Both the position numbers and the translations under genes were made by a program. Below the pieces are notes generated by a model. That model was not told the DNA's origin and made no database searches. It saw nothing but the letters and a program-made list of their open reading frames with translations. A DNA stretch of 64,000 nt from Calycina herbarum (taxonomy: Eukaryota; Ascomycota; Leotiomycetes; Helotiales; Pezizellaceae). The stretch covers positions 558,001 to 622,000 of the forward strand of contig LLEY01000003.1 of assembly GCA_001414485.1 (NCBI GenBank). The letters run 5' to 3'. Shown here one piece after another: positions 47,197 through 58,539 of the stretch. Positions within the stretch are counted from its first letter, which is position 1. Each line of letters opens with the position of its first letter.

Positions 47197-48773
47197 ATGT
47201 ATTGCCAGAAATGCCGTACCCCTCTGAAGCTGGATGGCTCCCTCGAAGACCTAAATCCGGCAGCATTTGACCTCTTAGTTGGTATGTCTTCTAGCTCAAC
47301 ACTTGTCATATTCGGCATAGACTAACTCCCATAGGCGCATCCTCCCAACAGCAACCTAAGAGCATACCTTCCTCGCGACCAGGCTACCCACAAGAACGAA
47401 AACAACTCTACGATCGCGTATCCAAAACCCCCCCCTCACCCACCTTCAGGCGCAACATCTCCGGCGCAAGAAGAAGTGATGCCTCATCTATAGATTCCAA
47501 GACTGGACTTGCCAACCCTGCCATGTCCTTTGTGATGCTCACTGAATCCCAAGTTGTGCCAGCAGCTGTTGTGAAAAGCCCGGAAGATACGATCCCAAAG
47601 CGACGAGGACCGGAGGACATGATGAACATGAACATGGATGGGGCGGAAGATGAAGGAAAGGCCATGTCGCAGGAGATGGAGAGGGTATCGAGGCTATTCG
47701 AGATACTCTCTGCCAGGTCAGATATAGACCATCCAGTCTGTGTTGAATGTACAGATATCCTTGTGGACGGCTTACAATTAAGACTGAACTCTGCGATGAA
47801 AGAACGAGATGCATACAGTGGATTCTTGAAACAGGTCAACGCAGACGTACCAACCGAGGATGAAGTCAAAGAAGCTCAAGAGCAACTCGCCAAAGCCAAG
47901 GCAGACGAAGCCGCCGCCATCGAAGAACTAAAGAAACTCGAAAAAGAAAAGGCAGAAGTCGACGAAGAAATCGCACAACTAGAAGAAGAAGCCCAAGCCC
48001 TCGACATCGAAGAAGAAAAGTTCTGGCGGGAAAGAAACGCGTTCGCCATGAAGCTCGCCGAATTTCAAAACGTTCGCGACAGCGTAAACCAACAATACGA
48101 CCACGACGCCCAACTCCTCGAGAAACTCCAAAGAACAAATGTCTACAACGATACCTTCTGCATAAGTCACGATGGAAAATTCGGAACCATAAACGGTCTC
48201 CGTCTCGGAAGACTCTCCAACGTAACCGTAGACTGGCAAGAAATAAACGCAGCATGGGGCCACACCCTCCTCCTCCTCGCGACCGTAGCAGAAAAACTAG
48301 GCTTCAAATTCCACGGCTACGAACTCCAACCCATGGGTTCCACATCCCGAATTATTAAATACGACTACCCCTCCCCATCCACCAGTCGAGCCGGACCCCA
48401 ACGAGGAAGTACTAATCGCCCACCAAGCAAAAAAGTCCTCGAGCTCTACTCTTCCGGTGACATGCCTCTCGGCCTCACATTCATGCATCGAAAATTCGAT
48501 AACGCCATGGTAGCCTTTTTAGCATGTATCAAACAACTAGGAGAGTTCGTGGAGAAGGAATCTATGAGGGCGAGTAATACACCGCTGAGATTACCTTATA
48601 AAATCGAGGGCGATAAGATTTTCAAGATCGAGGGAGAGAAGATGGACGGTGTGAGCATTAAACTCGGTATTGCGCAGGATGATTCTTGGAGTCGAGCTTG
48701 TAAATATACACTTACGTGTTGCAAGTTTTTGCTGGCTCACACTTCGAATAATGCTGCGAGGAGTTCTAGGTAG
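47197..48773 (+). CDS. atg6: Autophagy protein Atg6 / Vps30 (Beclin-1 homologue)
   Basis: Two exons (47197-47281 and 47335-48773) around a 53-bp intron (GTATGT, CTAAC branch, ATAG) give 507 residues. The N-terminus has the conserved CQKC pair (residues 3-6) and a low-complexity linker. A coiled coil runs from about residue 203 to 296 (EEQL-type heptads rich in Glu, Lys and Ala), followed by the globular Beclin domain (TFCISHDGKFGTINGLRLGR, then INAAWGHTLLLL, YELQPMGSTSRI, and a C-terminal CKYTLTCCKFLL). Atg6 is a subunit of both class III PI3-kinase complexes, with Vps34 and Vps15, in autophagosome formation and vacuolar sorting. Every expected part is present and the length is close to the yeast protein. 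Confidence 0.95.
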
Positions 48774-49580
48774 AGGGTAGATGTGCAGGCTTTTGGAAGG
48801 CATATACACGGGCTTAGACAGGGCGGAGTGTTTGGGAGCCAAGGCTATGAAATGAAATTTTTACAATTATTATGGTATTGCGGAAGTAACCCAGTATCTC
48901 GGGAGTGACTTGCAAGCTCGTACGCGATTGGTGATTAAATTGTTCACCAATCTGTGAGTAAGCTGTGAATTACTCGAGTGTGAGTTACCCGGAAATCCAT
49001 AGCTTACCCGCGATATTTTTGGCCCCCACATCGAGATTGAGTTAGCTAGAAGATATTTTGTGAAGCTGTCAACAATCTTACGAGTAAGCTACGAATTACT
49101 CGTGAGTAAGCTGTGAGTAACTAGCCTGCCAGTAACCCACGAGTAACCCACGAGTAGCCCACGAGTAACCCGGGGCTAACTCATGAAGAAGAGAAAGCAT
49201 AACAGATAACAAATCACAATCATCAACAAGCTAGTATGGCCCATTTCACATTAAACAATTGGAAAAAATATGAGTAGAATTCGTTCTACAGAATTAACCG
49301 ACCATATGCATCTTCGAAGTGAGGCAGTCGGATCAGAGGGTATGCAAGGCCTATCAAAGCTATAATCAAATCGGAACGCCCCACCCCCCATTTCCCATAA
49401 CGACATCCATCCATCCCCCGTAGACAGTCCGTTCTGCCTTCATGCTTAGGTAACATAAAAGAAAAAAATGAAATTTTTGTGCTCGCTTGACAACGTCCAT
49501 CTGGAAGGATGGAGATTGAACTGTTGTATTGATTGGGTGTGAAACTTGTGTGTCCATTGTTTCTCGAGGAAGTGTTTCTT
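48774..49580. other. Convergent intergenic region with 11-bp repeats
   Basis: It lies between the 3' ends of ATG6 and casein kinase 2 alpha. The middle (48930-49190) is the repeat array listed separately; the remainder shows nothing notable. Confidence 0.5.
48930..49190. repeat. Array of an 11-bp unit (GTAAGCTACGA / GTAACCCACGA)
   Basis: Copies of CGAGTAAGCTA-type 11-mers are scattered from about 48955. At 49133-49176 there are four adjacent units: GTAACCCACGA twice, GTAGCCCACGA, then GTAACCCGGGG. One copy in the other orientation (TAGCTTACCCGCGA) is followed by a T-rich run and GGCCCCCACAT at about 49019, the same arrangement as at 325-360 near the left edge. It belongs to the same repeat family as the array at 160-460, mostly in reverse orientation. 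Confidence 0.75.
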
Positions 49581-50944
49581 TTACACTGAAGCTGTAGAGG
49601 AGGTACCACCTGCGATTCGACCTTGTTGTTCGTTGGCTCGGACTGGGGCGAAGTATGGGTGGGCCATGGCTTCCTTTGCGGTCAAACGCTCCTACGAGAT
49701 ATTGTTAGAGAGTTCGGAAAAAGTCAGTATTACATGAAGAGAGCGTACCTGGTGATCATATCTGAGCAATTTGTCCAAGAAATCGATAGCCTCATTGCTG
49801 ACGAATCTTTGGTTTTCGGAGTTGACAAAACTGTGCCAGCTCTTCTTTTGGAATCGGCCTAGAATGTCATCATATTGTGCATCAAGCTCGATCTCGTATT
49901 TGTCGAGATAATCGAACAAGTCCTCAGTGCCCAACACCTTAGCTATCTTGACAAGTTGATCAGAGTTACTGTTGCCATGGAAGAAGGGCTCCTTTCGGAA
50001 GATCATCGAGGCAAACATAGCACCCAAAGACCACATATCAAGGGAGTAGTCGTATTCTTGGAAATCAACAAGCAGCTCCGGACCTTTGAAATATCTCGAG
50101 GCAACACGGACGTTGTATTCGGTACCTAAGTGGTAAAACTCGGCGAGACCCCAATCGATAAGTCGCAACTATTGCGTGTTAGCAGTCTGATATCACATGT
50201 TAGCATATCCATTTACCTTTCTGTTTTCGTGGTCAATCATGACATTGTGAGGCTTGACATCTCTGTGCATGATGCCTTTGCTGTGGCAGAAGTCGAGGGC
50301 CTAACAATGATCAATAATCAATTCTCCCACAATCAGAACCCAATAACACTACCTTGAGCAACTCGTAAATGTAATATCGGACATCGTAGTCAACAAACTT
50401 GGGGTACAGACTTCGGAAATCTGTGTTGTTGACGTATTCGAAAATGAGGGAAGGCGTTTTGCTCTGCATCATGTATGAGTCGTCTGTTTCTTCATCGGAA
50501 GGGACGTATCCATCATTGGCGGTCTTGCCGACGCCAGCTCTGGGTGTGACCCCGAAATGATTTGGAGAAGGAGAGAGATTTACTTGACTGTCCCGAACCA
50601 CGTCTAGGAGTGCGACAATGTTGGGTCCCCCTGAGAGATTTTGTAGGATCTTGATTTCTCTCTTTATCTTCTTCTTCTTGACCGGCTTCAGAACCTTGAT
50701 AACACACTTTTGGTAGTTGACAACATTGATTCCTTCAAAGACCTCCGAGTACTTTCCTCGTCCTGTATGGCAGATCGGTTAGTATGATAGATCGATTGGT
50801 GGTTATGGTGTTTTGAAAAGAGAGCTCACCGATCTTGCGAACCACCTCATAGTTCTCCAACACGCCCCAGGTGATGTTCACACTGTCGTAATCCCAGTAT
50901 GCCCTGGGCATCTGCTGGTTGACATCTGCGTAGACACGCGCCAT
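49581..50944 (-). CDS. cka1: Casein kinase 2, catalytic alpha subunit
   Basis: Exons are 50830-50944, 50584-50762, 50353-50463, 50217-50300, 49749-50168 and 49581-49691, giving 339 residues, the normal CK2 alpha length. Hallmarks are the N-terminus ending ...[27 protein letters not shown], the CK2 basic cluster [28 protein letters not shown] with the catalytic Asp, DWG in place of DFG (specific to CK2), [13 protein letters not shown] and HPYFAPVR. It is an acidophilic Ser/Thr kinase that pairs with a beta subunit in nucleus and cytoplasm. The segment 50464-50583 between exons 2 and 3 has GT...AG ends but is also open and in frame (120 bp); if retained it adds 40 residues, for 379. The other introns are 67, 52, 48 and 57 bp. 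Confidence 0.93.
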
Positions 50945-51787
50945 TCTGCAGCCTGCCTCCCAAGGCGCAGGGCAAGTTTTGATGTTTTGGCGGGTGGATG
51001 CGGGGCGGATGAGGGATCGCAAGGACCTATTGATGGTGGGTGTTAGGGGAGAAGGGATGGGATGGGATGGACCAGCGCGCAGTTGCGAGAAGGTCTTGGA
51101 GAAGAGGTAACGATAGTTCACTGAGTGAATATCGGTCAGTGGAGGGCTTTGTCTTGCGGAAGTTGGCAAGGCGCAAGACAACTGAAGTTTCTGGCTTCTC
51201 AGCGGTGGGCGACGCAACCGGCAACCCCTCGAACCTTAGCGCGGTCAGCATGGGGTCCGTGCTATGAGCATATTTCTAGCCATCTGTACAACAACAACAA
51301 TACAACAACTCACCCTTCACAACACAGTTTATCCTCAAGGCTGAGAGGAAGCACTGCTATAACTGATTCATACAGGCTTATTGCAAAGTGCTTTGTTTCG
51401 GCTGAAGCTAAAGCGCTATAACCGGACTCCATCTAAAGACCCCGCAACCAGCTGAGATTATGGCCTATGATAACATCAAATGCTAGCTACTAAACCACCT
51501 TCACTAGAGATTGAGGTTTTCAATTTCTCAAAAGGTTCTTAATATCAAGATATTATAACTGATTCTACTAAGTTTCCAACTGGATCAATAGAATCCATGA
51601 ATTCCCTTTATTACGTTTTGTTTGTTTACACTTGTTCCTTTACTATATTTGTTGTTAGCCGATAAGTTAATTTATGACATTGTTACAGGCAGTCTATATT
51701 CCATTTCTAGTTATATTCACATTTGGTTTTATCTTGGTTCCTTATTCCGACTCAAGGACAGTTTGAGTTCAAAGCAGACCACTTTCC
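50945..51787. other. Intergenic stretch
   Basis: Promoter side of casein kinase 2 alpha and 3' flank of the small Cys-rich gene. Contains a short run of ACAACA repeats (about 51283-51306). No gene is seen. Confidence 0.45.
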
Positions 51788-52238
51788 TCATCTTTTGATC
51801 TTCTTTTTCTTCAAGACACTAGGCTTTGTGGTACATCTCAATCCATCGGCGGCATTGCCTCCAGGGTATGAGCAGTAGCCACTGCAGTACGAGTTTGAAG
51901 ATAGACATTTGTCTAATCAAATTCCGTCAAGTCAACGAGTTTTCCTTGTTTATACATGGGAAACATCATCAAATAGCACTTACCATTCTCGTTGATACAG
52001 CTTGATTTGGCACTACAGAACAACTGTTGGCCTCTAGGTGCGCAGTACCCACTGCAGCAGTCATCGCCGTATCGACAAGCAAATATTGCACTGGTCAGTC
52101 GATCGAGGTTCAATAAAGCGGAAACAAATTTGGCGTACCTTCGTTAGCAGAGCAGGCACGTCCAAAGATGGTTTCTCCTGGAGTGGCTACTGCAGAGACG
52201 GCGGCAACGAGAAGAGATGCGGTGAATATGACCTTCAT
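51788..52238 (-). CDS. Small secreted Cys-rich protein, frame problem at first intron
   Basis: The ATG at 52238 opens a signal peptide (KVIFTASLLVAAVSAVATPG). Two more exon-like pieces carry a Cys pattern repeated twice: CRYGDDCCSGYCAPRG (51984-52090) and KCLSSNSYCSGYCSYPGG (51788-51912), so CSGYC occurs in both. The second intron (51913-51983: GTAAGT, GATTAG) joins in frame. The first (52091-52138: GTACGC, GACCAG) does not: the summed exons are 332 bp, one base short of a whole frame, and its branch-like CTGAC is only a few bases from the acceptor. It is either a one-base deletion (gene or assembly) or an unusual splice. If intact it would be a ~110-residue secreted protein, possibly effector-like or cell-wall acting; the family is not recognised. 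Confidence 0.55.
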
Positions 52239-53893
52239 CTTGGAAATATGAGATTGAGAGGTTGGGAAAGGTAGAGAAGTAGCCGGAAGAAGCTTGGGTG
52301 ACCTACATGGAGCGGGAGAACGAAGTCTTCTTATACATTTCTGATATTTCTCATTTATCAAGCGTGGTATTGATTATCAGGTTATCAAGACCACAGTATG
52401 AGTGAGCTCTATCAGGTACGATCAAATTGTGATCTTACTGAGGGCAATGTCTTGTCACCATTTTTCATTTATCAAACGGCTGCAAGTGTATGACAGGTGC
52501 AGCTACGACTAGGGTCCAAATCAAAGTGTGAGCCATGGAAGTTGGATGTAAACTTCCGAAGTTAGACACCTTACTTGCTTGGCTTCCTCTTCTAGACATT
52601 CCACCGTGCTCCATAATTGTTATGTAAACTTGGCAATGCAACGGCAGTTTTGTGATCTGCTTTCTACCCCGCTACGCGGAGGCCTCTGAACAAATACGAA
52701 ATGCGAGTAAGAAGTAAACCCCCGAACAGTACAATGCTCGGACGAGTCCCACAAGCAATAGGAACGTATCTATAATTCCATATTCTACATTGTATTGAAG
52801 TGGACTTTCAAAGAAAATCTTATACTTTGATCTTCCGCGGCAAAAACCCCCCTTCGATCTACGATTTGGGTCTAGTGGGTGCCGTACATTTCACATCACT
52901 TCCAAGACAACTAAACGGAGGTAGATAGGAACGTCCCTAAACCTCCACGGGCATTTCAAGATCAACAACACAAAATCATAATACCAAGGTTTCAATAGAA
53001 CTTTTCCTACCTGATCTACCATCTTTTTCTACACAGCCTAGACAAAAACCTGATGTTGTATTTACCAACTTGAATTCATCCTGTAACGTTACTCTAGACA
53101 TCTTACAGCTTCTATTTGAACTCCAAAGCAATTTCCCAGGCCTGGGCCTGAATCATCCTGAACTGCGATGCGAGGACATGCCGAAAGTTATTGTTTCAAA
53201 AGATTCAAAGAACTTCATTTAATCCTGACTTCACTACCTACCACAAAAATACTCTCCTTACAAAGACTCTCAGTAAAAATGACAAGTAGTAGAACAACCT
53301 TTTATAAGGATTCTCTAGTGGGTGGCTGCAATAGCTAATTGCGCCGCGACATTGGACCTCTTACAATTCTAACCTTGAAGAATAGTGAATGCGCGAGCTT
53401 ACTTCCAGGACAACACAAAATACGCTCTTCTCTATTGGGCCTTATTTTTTGGTTTATTTTATCACTTTTGGTTAGTGGGTTGTCCATATTAGGATGAGAC
53501 TGGCTATGGACAACAAACAGTAACTTTCAGGTAAGATTAGCATTACCCCAAAACCTCTCGGACATGATATTTTTGAGGCTTAGGGAATAAGACTATAAAC
53601 TCGTCCTAAGTTCTTTTTGGATAATTATAGATTCTCATACCAATTGGAGTGATGACCTAGAAAGCTTTAGTAATATCATCGACGAGACCAACGGATGCGG
53701 CATCGCTAGTTTCCAACTAACTAAGAAATTGAAAAGGGTATGTCTTGATCTTACCTTTTAGATCTCTTTTAACCACAGAGTAAGAACGACCCGATGTATT
53801 TTTACGGTCTCTCTGAGTGGCATGTGGCACAGTCTGTGGCGTTCACACTTCTCAACATGCTTCTCCTCACACTCGACCTACCTACTTTGAACG
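52239..53893. other. Intergenic stretch (1.7 kb)
   Basis: Promoter side of the Cys-rich gene and upstream region of the HET gene. An additional 5' exon of the HET gene could lie near 53.6-53.9 kb, but I cannot define it. No repeat is seen. Confidence 0.4.
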
Positions 53894-56184
53894 ATGCAAT
53901 GCCCACATTCTATTTTGAAACATGGCTGGAAAGAGGGAGTAGCTGCCACAGTTGAAAAATACCGCATTGGTGCAAAGACCTGCTCGGCATGCGATTTTCT
54001 TCTGAGGGTGGTTGAGGAATACCTACCGGGGTGGATATATGGGAGCAATAAGGAAAGTAATCATGCCGGGAATTTACGAATTATTGAATTGTGCTTCTGG
54101 ATAACTCACAAGTTTTGGTGTCCACCTCTTGTTATTCTGCGTCAAGTTCCGCAAGTTGGGAATGCCACTGAAAAGAGGTCTGAGGAAGATCAATTACCTG
54201 ATGGTTGAGATGAAAATGCATACAATTTTGGTTCTTTTTGCTGTTTTCGATTGCCACAAAGTAAGTTTTCCATACGATACCATGAATATTTATGAACTAA
54301 TTGCTGATCTGAAGGTTATCTAGATAAAGCATCCTTTACCGATGTTTACTCTCCAATATTTGACACTGAAATAGTAATTCGTGAAAGTTTGGATATCGTT
54401 GAGGATTCTTCTTCTACCATGGCTTTTGATCGTGTCGCCAGGTGGCTCTCCCATTGCCTTAAGAACGACGATGAATGCAGAATTCCAACCCCCAACTACA
54501 TGCCACGTGGGCTTCTCAACGTAGGTTCCGACCAGGGCTGTCATCCTTTTCTTTTCGAACCTACGAGAGCAGAGCCATACGTCTGTCTTAGTTACTGCTG
54601 GGGGGCAGATGTATACGATGTCCTTAAAACTACAAAAGAAAACTTACAATCACACTATAAGGCCATTCCTCTCCCAGCTTTCCCGCAAACCATTAGAGAT
54701 GTAGTACTCGTTTGTAGAGTAATGAATCTACAATACCTTTGGGTCGACTCAATCTGCATTGTTCAGGATGATCCGACAGGCTGGCTACACGATTCCGCAC
54801 AAATGAGAGATATTACGTGAATTCACACCTCACCATATCTACACAAGAACCAGCATCTTGCAAGGAAGGCTTCTTGGGACCTCAAGAGTTTGGACAACGA
54901 GAATGGCAGCGGAAATTCGTCATTCCTGTGCCTCCAGATGTTGGTGGACCAGGAAACGAGGTCTTTATTATGTCGATAAATGTATTCAAAGAACAACTCA
55001 AAAGTTTCCCGCTTGATAAGAGAGCTTGGTGTCTGCAGGATATATTACCGAATCGGATTCTATGTTTTAATGGGGAGGAAATGTCTTGGAGTTGTGGGAG
55101 TAGAAGGATTTGTGAGTGTGGACATGCATCGTGGAATCCGCCTAGAGATCAACGATTGCATTATCACGAGTAAGCCATACAAACCCTGATGACCAGTTAC
55201 ATTCTCGAATTCTTTAAGTTCGACCGAGCATTGATGAAAAAAACCTAGGATCGCCTCCAAACTTAAGCGAGGCTATGATAATACCAAATCCAATGCTCCG
55301 TATGAAGACTGGATGGTTCTCGTCGAGGACTATTCAGATCGTTCACTTACTCAAGGTATGGATAAGTTGACGGCGCTCTCCGGGTTAGCGAGAATGATTT
55401 GTGACACACCAATAACAACAAGAGAGCAACGATCTTCTACCAGTTTTACTCCACGCCGAGAAGTTTGCACAACAGTAGACAATTATGTAGCGGGACTATG
55501 GAGGAAACACTTTGTACACGACCTCACTTGGCGTACCATAAAACCAAGGCTACTTGCCGAAAAATCACAATTGTACCGAGCTCCCAGTTGGTCTTGGGCA
55601 TCTATCGATGGATCTATACGTTTCGACTACCGTCGACGAATTCGCTTATACAAGATGTTTCCCGCAAGAAACCCCAAACTAACTGTGAAAATAGATTGCA
55701 CAATAAATGAAACTGTTTGCAAGAACATCTTACGTTCCGATCTAACAAGCGGCGTATTAGAAGCACATACAACTCTCACCGGACCCCTAGTGGAAGTCGA
55801 CCTAGTTACTCTAAACCTAACCCTCTCTCGCCGCCTATGGAAACCAAAAGAAGCACTTTAGGTTATCCGGTATCCCTCGTGCGTCCCAAAGGTCTGAAGA
55901 GTGTCCACGTCTCTCTCGATTACATCCAGCCTTTCTTGCTTGGAAGTGAAAATATCCAGGCGTACTATTGGATGTGTGGAACTTGTCTAAAAAACAGATG
56001 TTCTTGTAATATCCCGAAAGAACCTCGTTTTTATTGTCGGAGCTTGTTTACTTCTATATCGAATTCCGGAGGTGAACAAGGCGATACTCATATTAAACCT
56101 AAGAGTTTCTTTCTCGTACTTCAGAAATCCGAGAGCGTTGAAGGGGCTTTTAAGAGGGTTGGAATGGGTCCTGCGACTTCTTAG
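53894..56184 (+). pseudogene. HET-domain (heterokaryon incompatibility) gene with frameshifts
   Basis: The N-terminal piece starts at the ATG 53894 (CPHSILKHGW..., CSACDFLLR) and runs to about 54208. The HET core is clear from about 54335: YVCLSYCWGADVYDVLKTTKENL, then LPAFPQTIRDVVLVCRVMN, LQYLWVDSICIVQDD and MRDI. At about 54815 the frame breaks, and the motif continues one frame over as NSHLTISTQEPASCKEGFLGP. A good 79-bp intron (55170-55248) leads to the C-terminal part (DKLTALSGLARM, YVAGLWR, YRAPSWSWASIDG). Near 55.86 kb the frame changes again, into a tail with LDYIQPFLLGSEN and FFLVLQKSESVEGAFKRVGMG. HET proteins trigger cell death after fusion of unlike individuals. This copy is probably dead, unless both shifts are sequence errors or further introns. 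Confidence 0.78.
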
Positions 56185-58539
56185 GGGTTCGCATTGTTTG
56201 CTCAGGCAGAGAGCTGTACAATTACTATTGTGTGAGAATGAGAAAATGGGTCAGAGCAGGAAGGTGTGTATAGCTACAAGTAGCTAGAATTGTTACTGCC
56301 ATTCAGTGGCACACACTGGCTATAATACTACTTCTTTTCCACCCGTTCGACCAAAGGCCTCCTTAACTCCCACGCCGTTAAGCGAGACCCCCCCCCCATT
56401 CCGCTCACTTTTCAATCATAACCTCGAACCAACGAACAAACAAAATACCCGCCACAAGCTAGGTTCTTAAACGTATATCGTTCGATTGATCTACCCGCAT
56501 TCTGACTCTTAGAATTGAAAACCTGAAGCGCAGAATTACATAGTCAAATAGTCGAACTTCTGTTTTTCGTTGGTTTCGTATTTCTTTCATGACTCCCTAC
56601 AACGAGAAAGATAAGTACGAGAGCCACTGGAGAGCCCACAACAGTTAATCTAGACACGTTCCCTTCCCAGCTCCATACTTGAGATGATCTCGGGGCTTAA
56701 TTTCTTCCCAAGCGAGTATAGAATAAATATCACGGCGAGAACGGAAACAAGACGGTGGTGGGTAAGTCCGAGTCGAAGTTTGATGGTCATTATACGTGCT
56801 TAGTGACTTGAGAATAGAATCTCAAGCATAAGGTGAGAAGTTACAAAATCACCCGGGGTCATTTATACTCCACATACTACTCTAGAAAAAGGCAATTGCT
56901 CTTTGAACCCATTTTCAAGAATCCTTCCTACTTGTAAAACTCACTGAACACTCCTTCTCTAACTTGGCCTCCTCTTGATCTCGACCTCGCCCCGGCATCC
57001 TGGCTCTTTACCTCGGCTACTACAAGAACTCGACGTCGCTCCCTCCATCTCCACCCCGTAAATACTTTGTCAGATGGTGTGTTGCCAAGAGAAAATCGCC
57101 CTGTGGCAGGGTTGGGGTTGGGAGGCAGGACAGTGTGTGCAGGAGGAGAATATTGGGGTTATGGGACAGTGCCAGGGTCGCTGACGACAGTCAAAGGATT
57201 ATTGTACGCGGCAGGTAATGCGGCGATGTGGTCACCGCCTTTTCGGCATTCTCCAACATGGTGCCCAAAGGACAACATCGTGAATTAGGAGTCGGGCCTT
57301 CCATTCCATGAACAAGGGCACACTACGATCTTGACAAGGACTTCTACTCAGAAGGGAGAATGCAAGGGCCAGTTAAATAAGCTCATAATTAAAAATGGAA
57401 TCAGAACGTGCACCTTCAACAATCTTGATACTCTTTAAAATCAGAGAAGAAATTGACTCTGCACTAGTAGTAGGCTATCTACCAATAGCGAAGCTAAGCT
57501 AAACGTAGGTCACCACCTACCTACCAATGGCCCAGAAAAAGCCCCCCACCCAAAGAAATTCAGTAAAAACTTGTAACAAGCTTCTCAATCCAATTCTCAT
57601 CATTGACCAGAATATCTACTCTCTGTCTGTTTCTCCTTTCAGACCCCAGTCAAGGAAGCGGGGGGAAAAGGGGGAAGGGAAACAATTATACACAAGTCAT
57701 CAAAACACTGAGAGTAATCAGTGGCCATGAAAGTAAAAGGTAGGCCCAACAAAGAGAGGTAGACGAGAGGAATAGTAACTCAAAAGATAGAAGTTCTCGT
57801 CAAACATTTACATGCGTAGTTGTGTACCCTTGAAACGAAAAAAGAAATTCAACTATGGAAGAGTGTTTCCAGATAACAGTCCCGGCACAAAATAATACCA
57901 CACCAATGATCTCAAAGACTTATATGTCTTCACTCTTTTCTTATGACACTATCTAAGTTAGTTGTTGACATCAATACCCACGACCCTGCACTCGACCTCG
58001 CATCCCATACATACACCACCGAACCCCTCTCAGCTAAATATTACCTTCCAGAGGTACCCTTCAAATAGAACCCCTCATCTATCCACACCCAACATAAAAG
58101 CAAACCGATGTCAACGGAAACGAACAAGTCAAATAAGAAAGACATCAATCAAGCGAAGAGGGAACCAAAAAAACGATGCAAATGAATGCCTAATATTCTT
58201 TAATTTTCCGCTGCCATCCATCCATCCATCCTTTCCGAATCCCGTAATAAACGCTATCTCGCTCCCCGCTTCTCTTCTCTTCTTCCCAAGGTAAACCATT
58301 CTTTCGCAACCCAATGCAAAGTTTCAGCAGAAGAAACGAGAAAAAGAAAAACGGAAAAGAAAAATCGAGCCCCATATCATTCATGTTCATGTCGAGAGTA
58401 AGGGAGAAATAAAAAAAGAGAGAGAAAAAGTCCCCAAACTCCGTACACGAATCAGAATTAATATATCCTCCAACGATTGTTTATGCATGCAATTCACCAT
58501 TCGCGCTCACCAATCCCCCCCCAACCCTACACTTGGTTG
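56185..58539. other. Intergenic stretch (2.3 kb)
   Basis: No gene is supported. An open frame of 73 codons at 57067-57288 (plus) is Gly-rich and unrecognised. The right end is the 3' flank of the kinase gene, with purine-rich tracts. Confidence 0.4.
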
